Shown here piece after piece: positions 54,085 to 64,000 of a stretch of 64,000 nt of DNA; positions within the stretch are counted from its first letter, which is position 1, and every line of letters starts with the position of its first letter. This DNA comes from Paraphaeosphaeria minitans (lineage: Eukaryota; Ascomycota; Dothideomycetes; Pleosporales; Didymosphaeriaceae). The stretch spans positions 248,001-312,000 of the forward strand of contig WJXW01000017.1 of assembly GCA_015832175.1 (NCBI GenBank). Reading direction: 5' to 3'. The notes under the pieces are model-generated. The model saw only the letters and a list, made by a program, of their open reading frames with translations, was not told the DNA's origin and searched no databases. Made by a program: the position numbers and the translations under genes.

Positions 54085-57000
54085 TCACTCGACCATATTG
54101 TAAGTGTCCGAAAACTTCTGGGCAAGCTCTTGCTTCGTAGTCTTGTCCTTGTGATTGAACGCAAAGATGTAAATTTCAATACCAGATTTGCCATCCTTGA
54201 TCGTGGGCTCTCTGGCGAGAACCTGCGTCATGTTGGCTCCCATGATCGAAGACTTGAGCGCAGACGGGATGCGGTAGTTAACGCGCACGGCGCCGCTCTT
54301 CATACGCAAGCGTAAGATGACATGGTTATCTGCTTTGCTCTTCATGACAAAAAGCCTGCCATTTGCGATCTTTTGCCACTCGGCTTTAGGGACACCCTCC
54401 TTGCGAACCTGTTTGTTGACAATGACTTGTTCGGCCTCGAAGAGCACGTCGTATTCGTCATTCTCCTGGCTCGTGAGTACAGATTTATCACTCTCCACGT
54501 GGTTCAAGGCTTCCTCTTCGTTCACAGCTGGACCCTCGGAGGCGCTAGCGTCTGCATCTGACGCCGGAGTCGCAGCACGGGAAGACATGGCTGATGTAGC
54601 AGCAGACGGAGCGGCAGATAGGAAAGAAAATGGGGAGTTGACAGCCTTTAGTGGTGCAGCGGTCGGTTCGGAGGACAAGACCGGCGAAGGTGTCGGAGGA
54701 GTGATCTTGAATATAGAGTTGGTGCTTGAGCCAAACAGGATAGGAGCACCGGGTTTGAAGGTCTGATCCCCAGCAAATATGTTCTGCTTTGGAGGCGCGG
54801 ACTGCGGTACTGCTTTTGCAGCTGCACTGTCGAAGTCAAACTTGAAGGAGCTCTTCGCTGCAGGTGTCTGCGATCCGTTGACGTTGTAGAGTTTCGAGTT
54901 GACGGAGTTCAAGCTGGGCGGGCCAGGTTCTTCCCCGGCTGCAGTCGGTGAAGGATCCCTAGTCATGCGATCGGCGAGGCTTCGGCCCTTGTTGGGAGTG
55001 TCTGAGATTGCCTGCTCGGTGTCTGAGTTGGTCAAGTTGGATGTCTGAGTCGCAGGCTTCTTGCGCCTTATCGATTCTTCCAATGTCTCAGATGATTCGG
55101 AATCTGCGTCCCTGGTGTTGCCCAGCTTGCGCTTCTTTGAATCTTCCCCGACAGAAGGCCTAGCGACAGCCTCATCATCGGCTTCGTCATCGCTGTCTTC
55201 TTGGTGGCGTGAAGAAGCACCAGACAAGTGGCCGAACAAGTTTGAAGACGGGGTCTGTGCATCCAGAGGTGTATCCAGCACAGAACGAGGTTCTTCGGTC
55301 GAAGGTGCCGGGCTGCTGACCCTGGATCCCAGGAAGCCTGTAGTAGATGCTCCGCTTGCACAACCTTGTGAAGCAACGATGCTGTCCGAGGACGAAGCGG
55401 CATTGCTTGACGCAGCCGTGAGCTTGAAAATTGGGGTGTTTGCATTCTTGCTCGTTGTGGTGGGTGCGAACGTGAGCTTGTTGTCGTTGGCTGCGGCATC
55501 GAGAGCGGCCTGGCGCTCATTCTCTTCTTTCTTCCAGCGAGCCATGTATTGTTCCCTGGTTTCATAGTCTCCCTCGGCTTCTTCAGATGTGGTTGGGGAT
55601 TCGTAGCCCTCTTCCAATGCCTTCTTCATGCGCTCTTCTAGCAGCTGCTCCTTGGTCTTTCCACCAAACTGACCGAAAAAGCCACTGCCGCCTGAGCCAC
55701 CTGTTCTTGAGGAAGCATCAAAACTTGGCTTGAACCCAGTCGCGTTCGAAGACGATGATGTGCCGAAATCAGGCGTGAAGCCAATTGCACCAGAAGACGT
55801 CGATGTGTTGAAGTTAGGCTTGAACCCAACTCGAGATGCAGAGTCTTGGCTCTCGGTTGCCTTGGGTTGAGCCCACTCGTCAGAGCTTTGCTGCGTGGAG
55901 GAATTTGCGAAAAGATTGAATGATTTGGAAAAAGGGTTGGCCTTGGGAGTGGTGCTGGGCAGCGCTGGTGCGCTAGCTTTGGGTGTCGTAGGTGCCTCGC
56001 CACCGCGGGCCTTTTTGATTGGTGAATCGAGCTGAGCTGAGTCGTCTGTTTTTCGCTTAGTAGATAAAATCGATTCCTTTCCAGTGATTCCTTTCGCGGT
56101 TGCTGCCTGCTTCTTGATGTCGTCAATCTTCTTCTTCAGCTTGGAGGATTCCTGGAAGTGCCATCTGGACAAGGCAGACCAGTCGGCTCTAGCAGGTAGG
56201 TGAGCAACCTTGGCGCGATAAATGTCATTGATCTGTTCAAGCAGCTGAATGTGCTCACGTAGATCAGCGCTGTCCTGATCTGGTAACGTCCAGCTTGACG
56301 GGACGGCGACCTTAGCAACCTGCAGTGCTGCGGCGTCGTTCGTTGGCTCCTTCACAGACGCGGCAATGCCAGTCAATGCAGGCTTTGTTGTTGGTGCAGC
56401 AGGGTTCGCTGGTGTGAAGATGCTGCTGCTGCTGGGTGAGCTGAAAGTCGGTGCAGCGGGCTTTGCTGGCGAGAAGATGCTGTTAGAGGTTGAGTCGAAT
56501 GACGTTGCAGCAGGTTTCATTGACGCGAAGATGCTGTTGGTGGAAGAGTCAGACGACGATGCAGCAGGTTTCAATGGTGTAAACAAGCTGTTGTTGGTCG
56601 AGATTGAAGCTGGCGCAGATGACGGCACGCTTGCAAACGGATTGGCTGCAGATTGCTCGAATTGAGATGGTTGGGTGGGTCGGGTAGCTTCGGAGGGCGT
56701 CTGCTTGGGAGTTGACTGAGCAGTGGTGTCAATCTTCGCCGGCTCTTCGCGCGAGGCTTCGGCTGACTGGTCATCCGATGTCGAATTTCTGGACTTGATA
56801 AGCTTCTGCTTTCGATAAACTTCATTGAATCTTGGCTTGTCCATAGAGAAGGCATCGGGCCCAAGAATAGGGGGCATATGCTTTCTGAGCTCCCTCATCT
56901 CACGCTCCTTGATACGCCAATAGTTCCCCTTCTGAGGCGAGGACTTGAAATTTACATTTGGTAAGAGAGGAGTGACATACCCTTGAACTTTACGAGGTCG

Positions 57001-58648
57001 TTTCTTTGAGAGAGGCGTCGCAACCGGTCCAGTTGGGGCTTGTTCTTGTGGTTGTGAAAAGAGATCTGGCAGAGTAGTTGAAGGATGAACAGGATTAGAT
57101 GGGGACTGAGCCTGGGAAACTTGACCAAAGCCTCCGAAGCTTCCGAATAGATTAGTCGAAGGCGCAGGGGTGGCAGCATTTGTCAACGAATTGCCGAAAG
57201 AGAAGGCCGGAGAGGCAGTCGTTTCACCCTTTGTGCTCGTACCCGGGGCGTTGGGACCGTTCGACTGCGCTCCAAATGTGAATCCTGATGTATTTGCACC
57301 AAAGGGTGTAGAGCCACCTGCTGTCACGGCACTTGAACCGAAGGGAGTTGAAGGTGCTTGTGAGTTGGCGTTTGACTTCACAGCGGATCCAAAACCGCCG
57401 AACTGAAACGGTGCGGAAGCATTAATTACCTTATCGAACGGATTTCCAAATGGCGAAGTGGGTGCAGCAGTACTCGTGTTCGCGTTCGGGCCAAAGCCAC
57501 CAAACGTGCTGTTCTGAGGGGTGGAGTTCGTGCTGAAGAGCCCACCTGAAGGTGCCGATGTTGAAGCATTGTTATTGTTAAACACGCCGCCTGAAACAGG
57601 GGTGCTCTCGTTGTTCTTCGCTGCGGCACCAAGAAAACCGAATTCAATGGCAGCTGGCGTGCTAGCAGCGTTGCTCTGTAAAGCGCCGAAGGCTGGTGTT
57701 TGCGACGACTGCGAACCGAATGTGAAGCCGCTCGTGGGAGCAGGTGCAGAAGCGCCAAAACTCGGTGCAGTGCCTCCCAGGTTCATATCGGGCTGGGGAT
57801 TGAAGGGTGATGCAGAACCGGCGTTACTTCCGCCGAAGCCAGAGGCTGGGGGAAAGGACGAGTTCGTGGACTGCGCAAATGGATTGTTCGGTGGGGACGG
57901 TTGCGCGGGCGGAAAGCTGCTTGTGGAGTTGCTGCCAAACGCAAAAGAGCCAGTGCCGGATGAGGTCTGCGGTTGTGACTGTCCAAACATACTTCCACCG
58001 GGTGTGCTCTGCTGCTGCGCGAAGGGGTTTGACGCGGCGCCGGCGTTGGGGTCGGGGCCAAAGTTGAAAGCATTCGCCGCGGGTGGGTTGGGGTTGAAGG
58101 CTGCGAGGCCCTGCACGCAAATGTTAGCTATGGTGAACGCGCGTTGGCCGAGCCGCTGTCGCGAGCGCATTTTCGTCGACGCCGTGGTCGGACGCGGGTT
58201 GACGTGTGACTTACAGAGCTGGCGCCGCCAGCCTTGCGTGGACCCTTCAATGTTCTGATCCTGGACGAATAGTCAATAAACACGCGCCAGACGGGAGAAA
58301 AAGGTTGAGCGTGTGCACTTACTTGCGCTGGGCGAGCTGCGCGGCCGTGGCCCGCCTGGGCTCGTCGGCAGGCTCGTCGGGGCGCTCCTCATCGTACTCG
58401 CGCCCCGGTTGACCTTGTTTATACGTCGAACTTCGTTTCGCAGACATATCGAGTGGCTGTGATTGCAAAGTGTCCGAAGTCGAAGTCGTTGTTGTCGATG
58501 CTGGGTCTGCCGAACTTATTGCGGGTTGCCGCTGCTGGTCTGGAAGAGGACTAGCCTCCTTGGCAGACGCGTCTGAAGACAACGTCGGAGGCGGCTCACC
58601 TCGTGCCTCTGCAAGGAGATTCGCAAAGCCTTGACGATTGAGCGCCAT
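54085..58648 (-). CDS. nup2: FG nucleoporin with RanBP1 domain (Nup2/Nup50 type)
   Basis: A mobile nuclear-pore protein that binds importin-alpha and Ran to speed cargo release. Exons on the minus strand: 58648-58323, 58260-58215 and 58110-54085; introns of 62 and 104 nt; 1465 residues. The N-terminus starts MALNRQGFANLLAEARGE and has a basic KIRTLKGPRKAGGAS region formed across the introns. About residues 125-500 are FG-rich (many FG, GFG and NPF units). A middle block (KVQGYVTPLLPNVNFKSSPQ, YWRIKEREMRELRKHMPPIL) is followed by repeats of SIF-x-PAKPAA type. The final 130 residues form a RanBP1-like domain (EQVIVNKQVRKEGVPKAEWQ, NGRLFVMKSKADNHVILRLR, VRVNYRIPSALKSSIMGAN). The first ATG used is the one at the conserved NRQGF start. 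Confidence 0.88.
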
Positions 58649-60561
58649 GGTGTACAATGCCGATTGTAGATGAAGCAAGGTTGGGAAGAATAGGTGATGC
58701 CGACGAGGGCGCGGTTTTTATCCCAGAAGATTTCAACCTCAGTGGTTGCGTGGAGCAACGACGAGGTTAATCAACAGAACCGTACTGAATGGGGCAAGAA
58801 CAAACAGAAACGGCAGGCACGCAAGCAGTGTATCGTCGAACTTCGACACCCTGTTCCTGTGGGAACCCAGGCAATGTTTGGTGGCGGAGTCGCGCTGGCC
58901 GGCTACCGTGGATCACAGGAATCAAATAGATATACTGCGCAAGGTAGGTATCTGAACCGTCAGGAATACTCTCGAACGGTAGGTGCGTGGCATCACCATT
59001 TCAACTTGTCTACTTCGACTTGTCCACACCCTTTCACAAGGAGCAGGGAAGACATCTCCCTTCAATCTCAATTCCCTCGTCCTCTCTCGCCAGAGAATCG
59101 CATCTGTGATAGCACCCCGAACGGCATGTGCTTTGGGTAGGTCTCTACGCCGCTCCACCCGTCTTATTATCTTTTCTAGCCCTCCCTACATAAGGCCACA
59201 CTGTTCATAGGCGAGGAAAGTGTCTAACAGGCATTGTCTTGGATGTGAAAGGCCATGCCCAAGCTATAGATGTCTCACCAACGCGATCTTCTTATCCGAG
59301 ATATAACACGAGGGTGCATGCACGACAATCTCCAAGATGTGCATGAGTTGTCCTGCTAACCTCCGCATGCTGAAAGACTGATTTGGCAGCATTCTTAACG
59401 AGCATCCGTGCCACCTTCGACTGAACGCGCAGGCTCAATTTTCGCCGTAATATATCTCCACTTGCACCCACAAAACCTTTGTCACAGCATAGTCCAAGGC
59501 CACAGACAAAACGTCCAGTCAAGCCGAGCACCGTTGTAGATATCAATCGAAAGGAGGCCCTGTTCGCCTTGCCAGTAGCGTACCCACGTTCGTACAAGTG
59601 ACATGTCACTTGTGGTGGCGCGCTGCGTGTATAAAGGAATATTTTCCATTCAGAGTGACGAATTCCTCTTGAACCTTCAAACGCGGGCTTTGTGGTCGCG
59701 TACAGGACATGACGCCTCCTATCTTTCAAAATAATCAACTCATGCGGTGGCTTTTAACGAAGACGCCTTCGTTCTCTTCTTTGTCCTCGTGGAAAGGCTC
59801 CTCGCGTCGATCCGCGTTGTGCCATCCCAACCACCGTATCGAGTCCGCCTGGGTCTGGATACACTGCCATGAGTCGAGAGGAGCTATGCAGAACGCGCGC
59901 TTCGACCATGTACTGTAAATTTCCCGAATCCCTCATCGAACGTAGTCGAAGCTATGTACCTGGTCACCGCACATCATCACCAAGAATAGTCAGAATAAAT
60001 GCCGAATCGATGCGATAAGAATACGTTTCATTCAGCTCGATGGCGTATCCAAGCCAGAGCAACTCCTCGACTCAAAGCGCATGAGCACAGCTTGATGCTC
60101 ATCCGTACATCGATCACGCAGCGTCCCATACGAGAAAACGACCGCGACGCCCTTTCAAAGCCATGAAGAGCATCATGCAAAAAACAGTGTAGGGAGTACC
60201 CGAACCCAAACCAATGCGCCCAAACGGACTGAAAGATGCAAACCTTGGAATGCCCGCGTTATATGCAGCTGGATCCTAAAAAGAAAACGTAAGAAGTCGT
60301 GAAGTCGAAGCCGTACACCATGCTGAACGTGAAACATGAAGCGAAAGAAATGTGGGCGGGGTATATGTGTGCCCAAGAAAAGATGTGGTGATATATATGT
60401 AGGTCCAAGAGGGCGGGGTAAGAATGATGCGAGAGTAATATGCATGGTGCCCAATGGTAGTCAACGGTGTGCGTGGACGAAGGAGGCTGAGCGAGGTGTT
60501 GCTGCACGAGTGCAAATCCATGTGGGACGCTGCCGATCAGCGAGATGCAGAATCTGACCAC
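58649..60561. other. Intergenic, nothing recognised
   Basis: 1.9 kb between the nucleoporin promoter and the 3' end of the next minus-strand gene. Frames of up to 148 codons have no motif and no splice pattern. Confidence 0.45.
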
Positions 60562-61839
60562 TCAAGGCTGCACATGCAACTTCGTTCCCATACGCAGGAA
60601 ACGCGTCTTGAACCAGATGAGAAATCTGAGCCACCGTCCCTTGGCTTGTCGGCTCTTGGTCACCTTGGGTGTTGGTGCATAGCCACTTTTCTCGGGGTCA
60701 GCGGAGGGCGCAAGATTGGGCAAGGTACTCGTGTGTGCTTCGCGGTGGTCTGAGTACTGTCGAGCGCCTACGGAGGGGCGCGAGGTCCTCTCGTAGCTGG
60801 TCGCATCAGAAACGCTGCGGGGGCGTTTTTTATCATTCGATTCAGATTTGCGTCGTTCATACTCTTCTCTCTTGTATTGTTTCTTCGTCTCTCGCTCAAC
60901 CTTCTTGTGCACCTCACGGTCGTACTTGCGGTCCTTGGCCGCTTCCTTCTCTTCAAAGGCCTGCCGAGCAGCACGTATAGATGCGGCACGGGACTGTGCA
61001 TCGATCGGGGAGTCTCGGCAGGGGCGGATGAAGCCAAAGGCCTTGTCAAAGGATGTGCGCGAACTGGGTGACGTGGTGTCCATGGACCTTACAGTGTCAC
61101 CTCGCGATCTGGACTGTGCAATGGGCGACGTGAGTGAGACGGTGGATTGCGAGTAGCTCCCGGTCAGGAAAGACGAGGATCCGGTGGTGTGTATGCGCAG
61201 GGCTGGCGCAGCTTGGCCGGGCGTTGAGCTGGAGAGCGACCCGGACTTGCGTGTGGGGCCGTACGCGGCCTGGCGCATGCCAAACTCGTCGTCGGTCATG
61301 ATGTTGTCCTCGGGCTCGTGGCCAGCGTCGAGCAGCGTGGACGCGGGCGTCGACTTTGATATTGGCGGTGTGTACGGCCGTGGTGACTGGCGAATGGAGG
61401 GCATAGGCCGCTGCAAGCTGGAGGAGGTAGAGAACTGCGACGTGTTGGAGGTGCTGCGGGCGTGATTGCGCGACTTCACCGAGGCAAAACTGACGTCGCC
61501 TACAGTTCGCGTGTAGCCGGCATAGTCGACGATGCCCAGGCCAGCGAGGCGCTCGTTCTCGGCGGCGGGGCGGGAGAGGTCGAGGTCTTCGTTGTCCTTG
61601 GAGGACAGCTTGCGCAGGTAGGGCTTGATCTTGTGGGCGTGCGACGTCGCGGCAGGCATGGGTTGTGCAGCAATGTCGGACCAGGGCTCCTCGTAGGTGA
61701 CGGGGGTCTCGGAGCGACTGAAAGTGAACTGGCCGGGGCTCAGAGGACTTGTCACGGACGAGCCCGAGTGGCCGCGGCGGTGAAGACGGCCGTACTTGGA
61801 GGGGCCGTGGACGCTGTTGGGCGGGCGCGAAGCGGACAT
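60562..61839 (-). CDS. Conserved fungal Ser-rich protein of unknown function
   Basis: A single-exon 425-residue frame. The N-terminal two thirds are Ser/Thr/Pro-rich and probably disordered (HRRGHSGSSVTSPLSPGQFT; ENERLAGLGIVDYAGYTRTV). A charged helix follows, probably coiled coil (RAARQAFEEKEAAKDRKYDR, REVHKKVERETKKQYKREEY). The C-terminus is basic and amphipathic (KGRWLRFLIWFKTRFLRMG) and could touch membranes. No enzymatic domain is visible. The ATG at 61839 (MSASRPPNSVHG) is preferred over one 19 codons upstream that precedes non-conserved sequence. Protein-like composition throughout and the sharp stop support a real gene; the function is unknown. Confidence 0.65.
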   Translation of the reverse strand: MSASRPPNSVHGPSKYGRLHRRGHSGSSVTSPLSPGQFTFSRSETPVTYEEPWSDIAAQPMPAATSHAHKIKPYLRKLSSKDNEDLDLSRPAAENERLAGLGIVDYAGYTRTVGDVSFASVKSRNHARSTSNTSQFSTSSSLQRPMPSIRQSPRPYTPPISKSTPASTLLDAGHEPEDNIMTDDEFGMRQAAYGPTRKSGSLSSSTPGQAAPALRIHTTGSSSFLTGSYSQSTVSLTSPIAQSRSRGDTVRSMDTTSPSSRTSFDKAFGFIRPCRDSPIDAQSRAASIRAARQAFEEKEAAKDRKYDREVHKKVERETKKQYKREEYERRKSESNDKKRPRSVSDATSYERTSRPSVGARQYSDHREAHTSTLPNLAPSADPEKSGYAPTPKVTKSRQAKGRWLRFLIWFKTRFLRMGTKLHVQP

Positions 61840-62512
61840 GGTGGTGGGCAGCGGGCGGCGTGGAGAGGCATTCCAGGTAAATAGGACGTGGTACACAGGC
61901 AGTCACCGAGGCGACGTTAGTAGCGTGTGCGACCGGCGGAAACACGGTCCATGAGAATAAGAGAGAATGCGAAATCTGCCTCCAGAAGTACACGGACTGG
62001 ATGGCGTCGCCGTGACGAGTCTCTCAGTACCAGCTGCAGCGGCGGGCCGGGTAGGCGGCGCCTGGTGGGTGGCGGACGATCCGGGGACGGGGCGAGCTGG
62101 GAGCTGGGACTGGGAGCTGGGAAGTGGGAAGTGGGAACTGGTTGTTGTGGCAGCCAAGTGGGCTCAGGGAGCAAAACCCACCGATAGTCTACCGTACGTC
62201 TTATACGGAAGCGCGGGAGGAGAAAGGCTGCTGGAGGGGCGAGGGTGGCCGGGACGTGTAGTCGTGGTATTGGGAAGGCGATAGGTAGATAAGCCGGCTG
62301 AGGCGTGCGATGATTGCAGGTTAAGAAGAAGCGGTCACGGAGTCTGGCGGGCTGACAGTGTTACTAGACTCTAGAGTGTGTAGCTGCGCGCCTCGGGGCT
62401 TCGACTAGACTAGTCCATCGACCATATGCAACCGTATGCATCCTTCGAGGGCCAATGCGACTGGTCAGTGCTAGACCATCTAAAGCTGCCTTCCCTTCAC
62501 AGCGGAGAATGG

Positions 62513-62560
62513 CCCAGAGAGCCGCCCAGAGAGTCGCCGGGAGAGTCGCCCGGACAGTCG
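62513..62560. repeat. 12-bp tandem repeat, four copies
   Basis: Four imperfect units of CCCAGAGAGTCG type lie in tandem. They are followed by CTAGTACCTAGCACCTAGTA-like words at 62571-62594. Confidence 0.8.
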
Positions 62561-62671
62561 CCCAGTCCACCTAGTACCTAGCACCTAGTACCTACCGAGC
62601 TACCTGCTAGACTATCTACCTATCTGATCTAGCCCAAAGCCCCGCCGCGAGGACGCATTCATTCTTTAATT

Positions 62672-62822
62672 CCATTCCACCAGATGCCGGCGCCTCCGCT
62701 CCCACCTTCTCCTCTCTCACGTACCTATCTACTGTGTACGAGGACGGCAGCCATTCCACCAGACGCAGCCACGTCGCGAGGATCAGCCATTCCACCAGAC
62801 ATGCCGGCGCCTCCGCTCCCAC
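62672..62822. repeat. Direct repeats CCATTCCACCAGA
   Basis: The 13-mer occurs at 62672, 62751 and 62787. The first and last copies extend to about 34-36 bp (through CCGGCGCCTCCGCTCCCAC), differing by a 2-bp insertion. Confidence 0.88.
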
Positions 62823-62925
62823 TCTCACACGGCGCCGCAAGCGTATCGAGCGCCACAGACACAGAAACCCAGCCTGATGAGCTGCCCGCCCGTCTGCCCG
62901 TCTTGCAATCGAGCTGCGAGTCTGC

Positions 62926-63095
62926 GTGCTCAGTGCTCAGTGCTCAATGCTCAGTGCTCAGTGCTCAGTGCTCATGCTCATGCTCATGCTCATGCTCATG
63001 CTCATGCTCGTGCTCATGCTCATGCTCATGCTTAGTGCTCGGTGCTCACTGCTCACTGCTCACTGCTCACTGCTCACTGCTCACTGCTCACTGCT
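62926..63095. repeat. Composite 7-, 6- and 7-bp microsatellite
   Basis: Three adjoining arrays share the core GCTCA: GTGCTCA (7 bp, to about 62973), TGCTCA (6 bp, to about 63036) and CTGCTCA (7 bp, 63042-63094). The change of unit length along one tract indicates stepwise slippage from a common core. Confidence 0.95.
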
Positions 63096-63173
63096 GTGCC
63101 CGAGTCGCACCTAGACCTCTTCCCCGCTTCTTCCGACGCTCCGCTTCCCGTAGTCGCCCAGCTGGCTCTCTTT

Positions 63174-63230
63174 ATGCCACCATCCCCCCGTTGTCTAGTT
63201 CCTCTACATGCCACCATCCCCCCGTTGTCT
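63174..63230. repeat. 23-bp direct repeat, 34-bp period
   Basis: ATGCCACCATCCCCCCGTTG plus TCT occurs at 63174-63196 and 63208-63230 with an 11-bp spacer. Confidence 0.92.
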
Positions 63231-64000
63231 GGGCGTCGCCAGCATGCACAGAACCGAGCTGCGAACTTGGAGCGTCCCCGCGTGGAGACCAAACGACATG
63301 GTATCCTTCACGTCCATGACATGACACACCATGAGCGACTGCGCTGATCATGACTCACACACCACAGTATTACAGGGTGGTCATTCCCGGATGGGCTTCC
63401 GGTCGTTCGACGGATAGACCCGCATGGAATGATTTGGCTGTCAAATTGTCGGAAAGTTTATTGCTGGACCGAGACGTGGACAGTGCGATGGACTTTATCC
63501 CTCAGCGCAGCACTTGTGAAAGGCACGGGACAGGAAGCGGTTCACCTTGTGAGCGCGGTTCACACCGAATAAGAGGATTAACGTGATCAATGTTTGCACT
63601 ACTTTCAGGGCATATCGCCACGCAACTGCGGCAGATTCCATGCACAACGGACTCGACACGACATGTAAAGGGTCTCGTGACGACATGCAATGGATGGTCA
63701 CACCAGGGTAGTCTCACGCTTGCGGACCGCTCTGCAGAATCGTACACTATGCCAATAGCAGTATCCTTCACATCGCCGAGCCGCTGGTCGAACTGCCAAG
63801 TGTGCCGTTGCTTTTAGGAAGGTCAAGAGCTGTACGATGTAGATAGGCCGGTGCCGCCCATTCCAGCAAGGAGTTGACTCGTGTGCCGAGGCGCTAGAGC
63901 GAATAGTTACTCATTCTTTACCGTGAGCCGTAGGTTATCTGTTTATATCAGCAGCTGTACTCGTCTTTGAGCCTATAAACGCTCCACAGAAGGAGAAAAA

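Larger units (their letters stand above)
61840..64000. other. Repeat-rich gene-free end
   Basis: Promoter side of the Ser-rich gene, then about 1.5 kb dominated by short repeats (listed separately). The open frame 62684-63319 is produced by the 6/7-bp arrays. After 63300 only short frames remain and none is recognised. Confidence 0.5.

Noticed and set aside
57521..58258. 245-codon plus-strand frame
   Set aside because: Antisense of the FG-repeat region of the nucleoporin; low-complexity coding keeps the opposite strand open.
62684..63319. 211-codon Ser/Cys repeat protein
   Set aside because: Translation of 6- and 7-bp microsatellites without splice or start context.
1..64000. tRNA, rRNA or transposon copies
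   Set aside because: I looked for clover-leaf arms, conserved rRNA words, transposase or reverse-transcriptase motifs and long terminal repeats and found none that I could support by eye.

Overview
The window is nuclear DNA from a filamentous ascomycete (Pezizomycotina; a dothideomycete is plausible but not proven). The evidence is single-copy eukaryotic genes with short introns (mostly 48-66 nt, GTRNGT donors, CTAAC or CTGAC branch sites, YAG acceptors) and fungal families such as PTH11-like rhodopsin domains, DUF7730, STB6 and Yap-like bZIP proteins. Genes lie on both strands with 0.3-2 kb spacers and no operon-like packing. I recognised no rRNA, tRNA, transposon or CRISPR array.

Left part (1-13 kb): a broken histidine acid phosphatase (phytase-type) relic at 1.4-2.8 kb. 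Next come three same-strand RING-H2 reading frames at 3.1-7.1 kb, the middle one inactivated. A mitochondrial PP2C phosphatase (PTC5/PDP type) lies at 8.2-10.1 kb. A PTH11-like membrane receptor follows, with a 27-residue repeat tail and two apparent frameshifts. This part is rich in decayed or duplicated genes.

Centre-left (12.9-27.2 kb) is mainly core machinery: SLX9 (ribosome biogenesis), a PAF-acetylhydrolase-like lipase, a bZIP factor, TOA1 (TFIIA large subunit), RAD1 (9-1-1 clamp), OST5 (oligosaccharyltransferase) and GCN5 (SAGA acetyltransferase). OST5 and GCN5 share a 292-bp divergent promoter. TOA1 and RAD1 converge.

Centre-right (27-45 kb): an alpha/beta hydrolase, RMD5/GID2 (GID ubiquitin ligase) divergent from a large STB6-like protein, then a concentrative nucleoside transporter and a DUR3-type urea permease on the same strand. 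The last two suggest a nitrogen and nucleoside uptake pair. The gaps around them hold minisatellites and degenerate coding relics.

Right part (45-64 kb): two convergent single-pass surface proteins, a DUF7730 protein whose C-terminus carries RNA polymerase II CTD-like YSPTSP repeats, a large FG nucleoporin with a RanBP1 domain (Nup2/Nup50 type), a conserved Ser-rich protein, and a repeat-rich gene-free end with 6- and 7-bp arrays.

I did not find a convincing new multi-gene system. The most unusual items are the CTD-like tail on the DUF7730 protein, the repeat-tailed and frameshifted PTH11-like gene, the decaying RING-H2 cluster, and several unidentified coding relics. Spliced models were assembled by hand from splice signals and reading frame; every multi-exon total given below is a whole number of codons.
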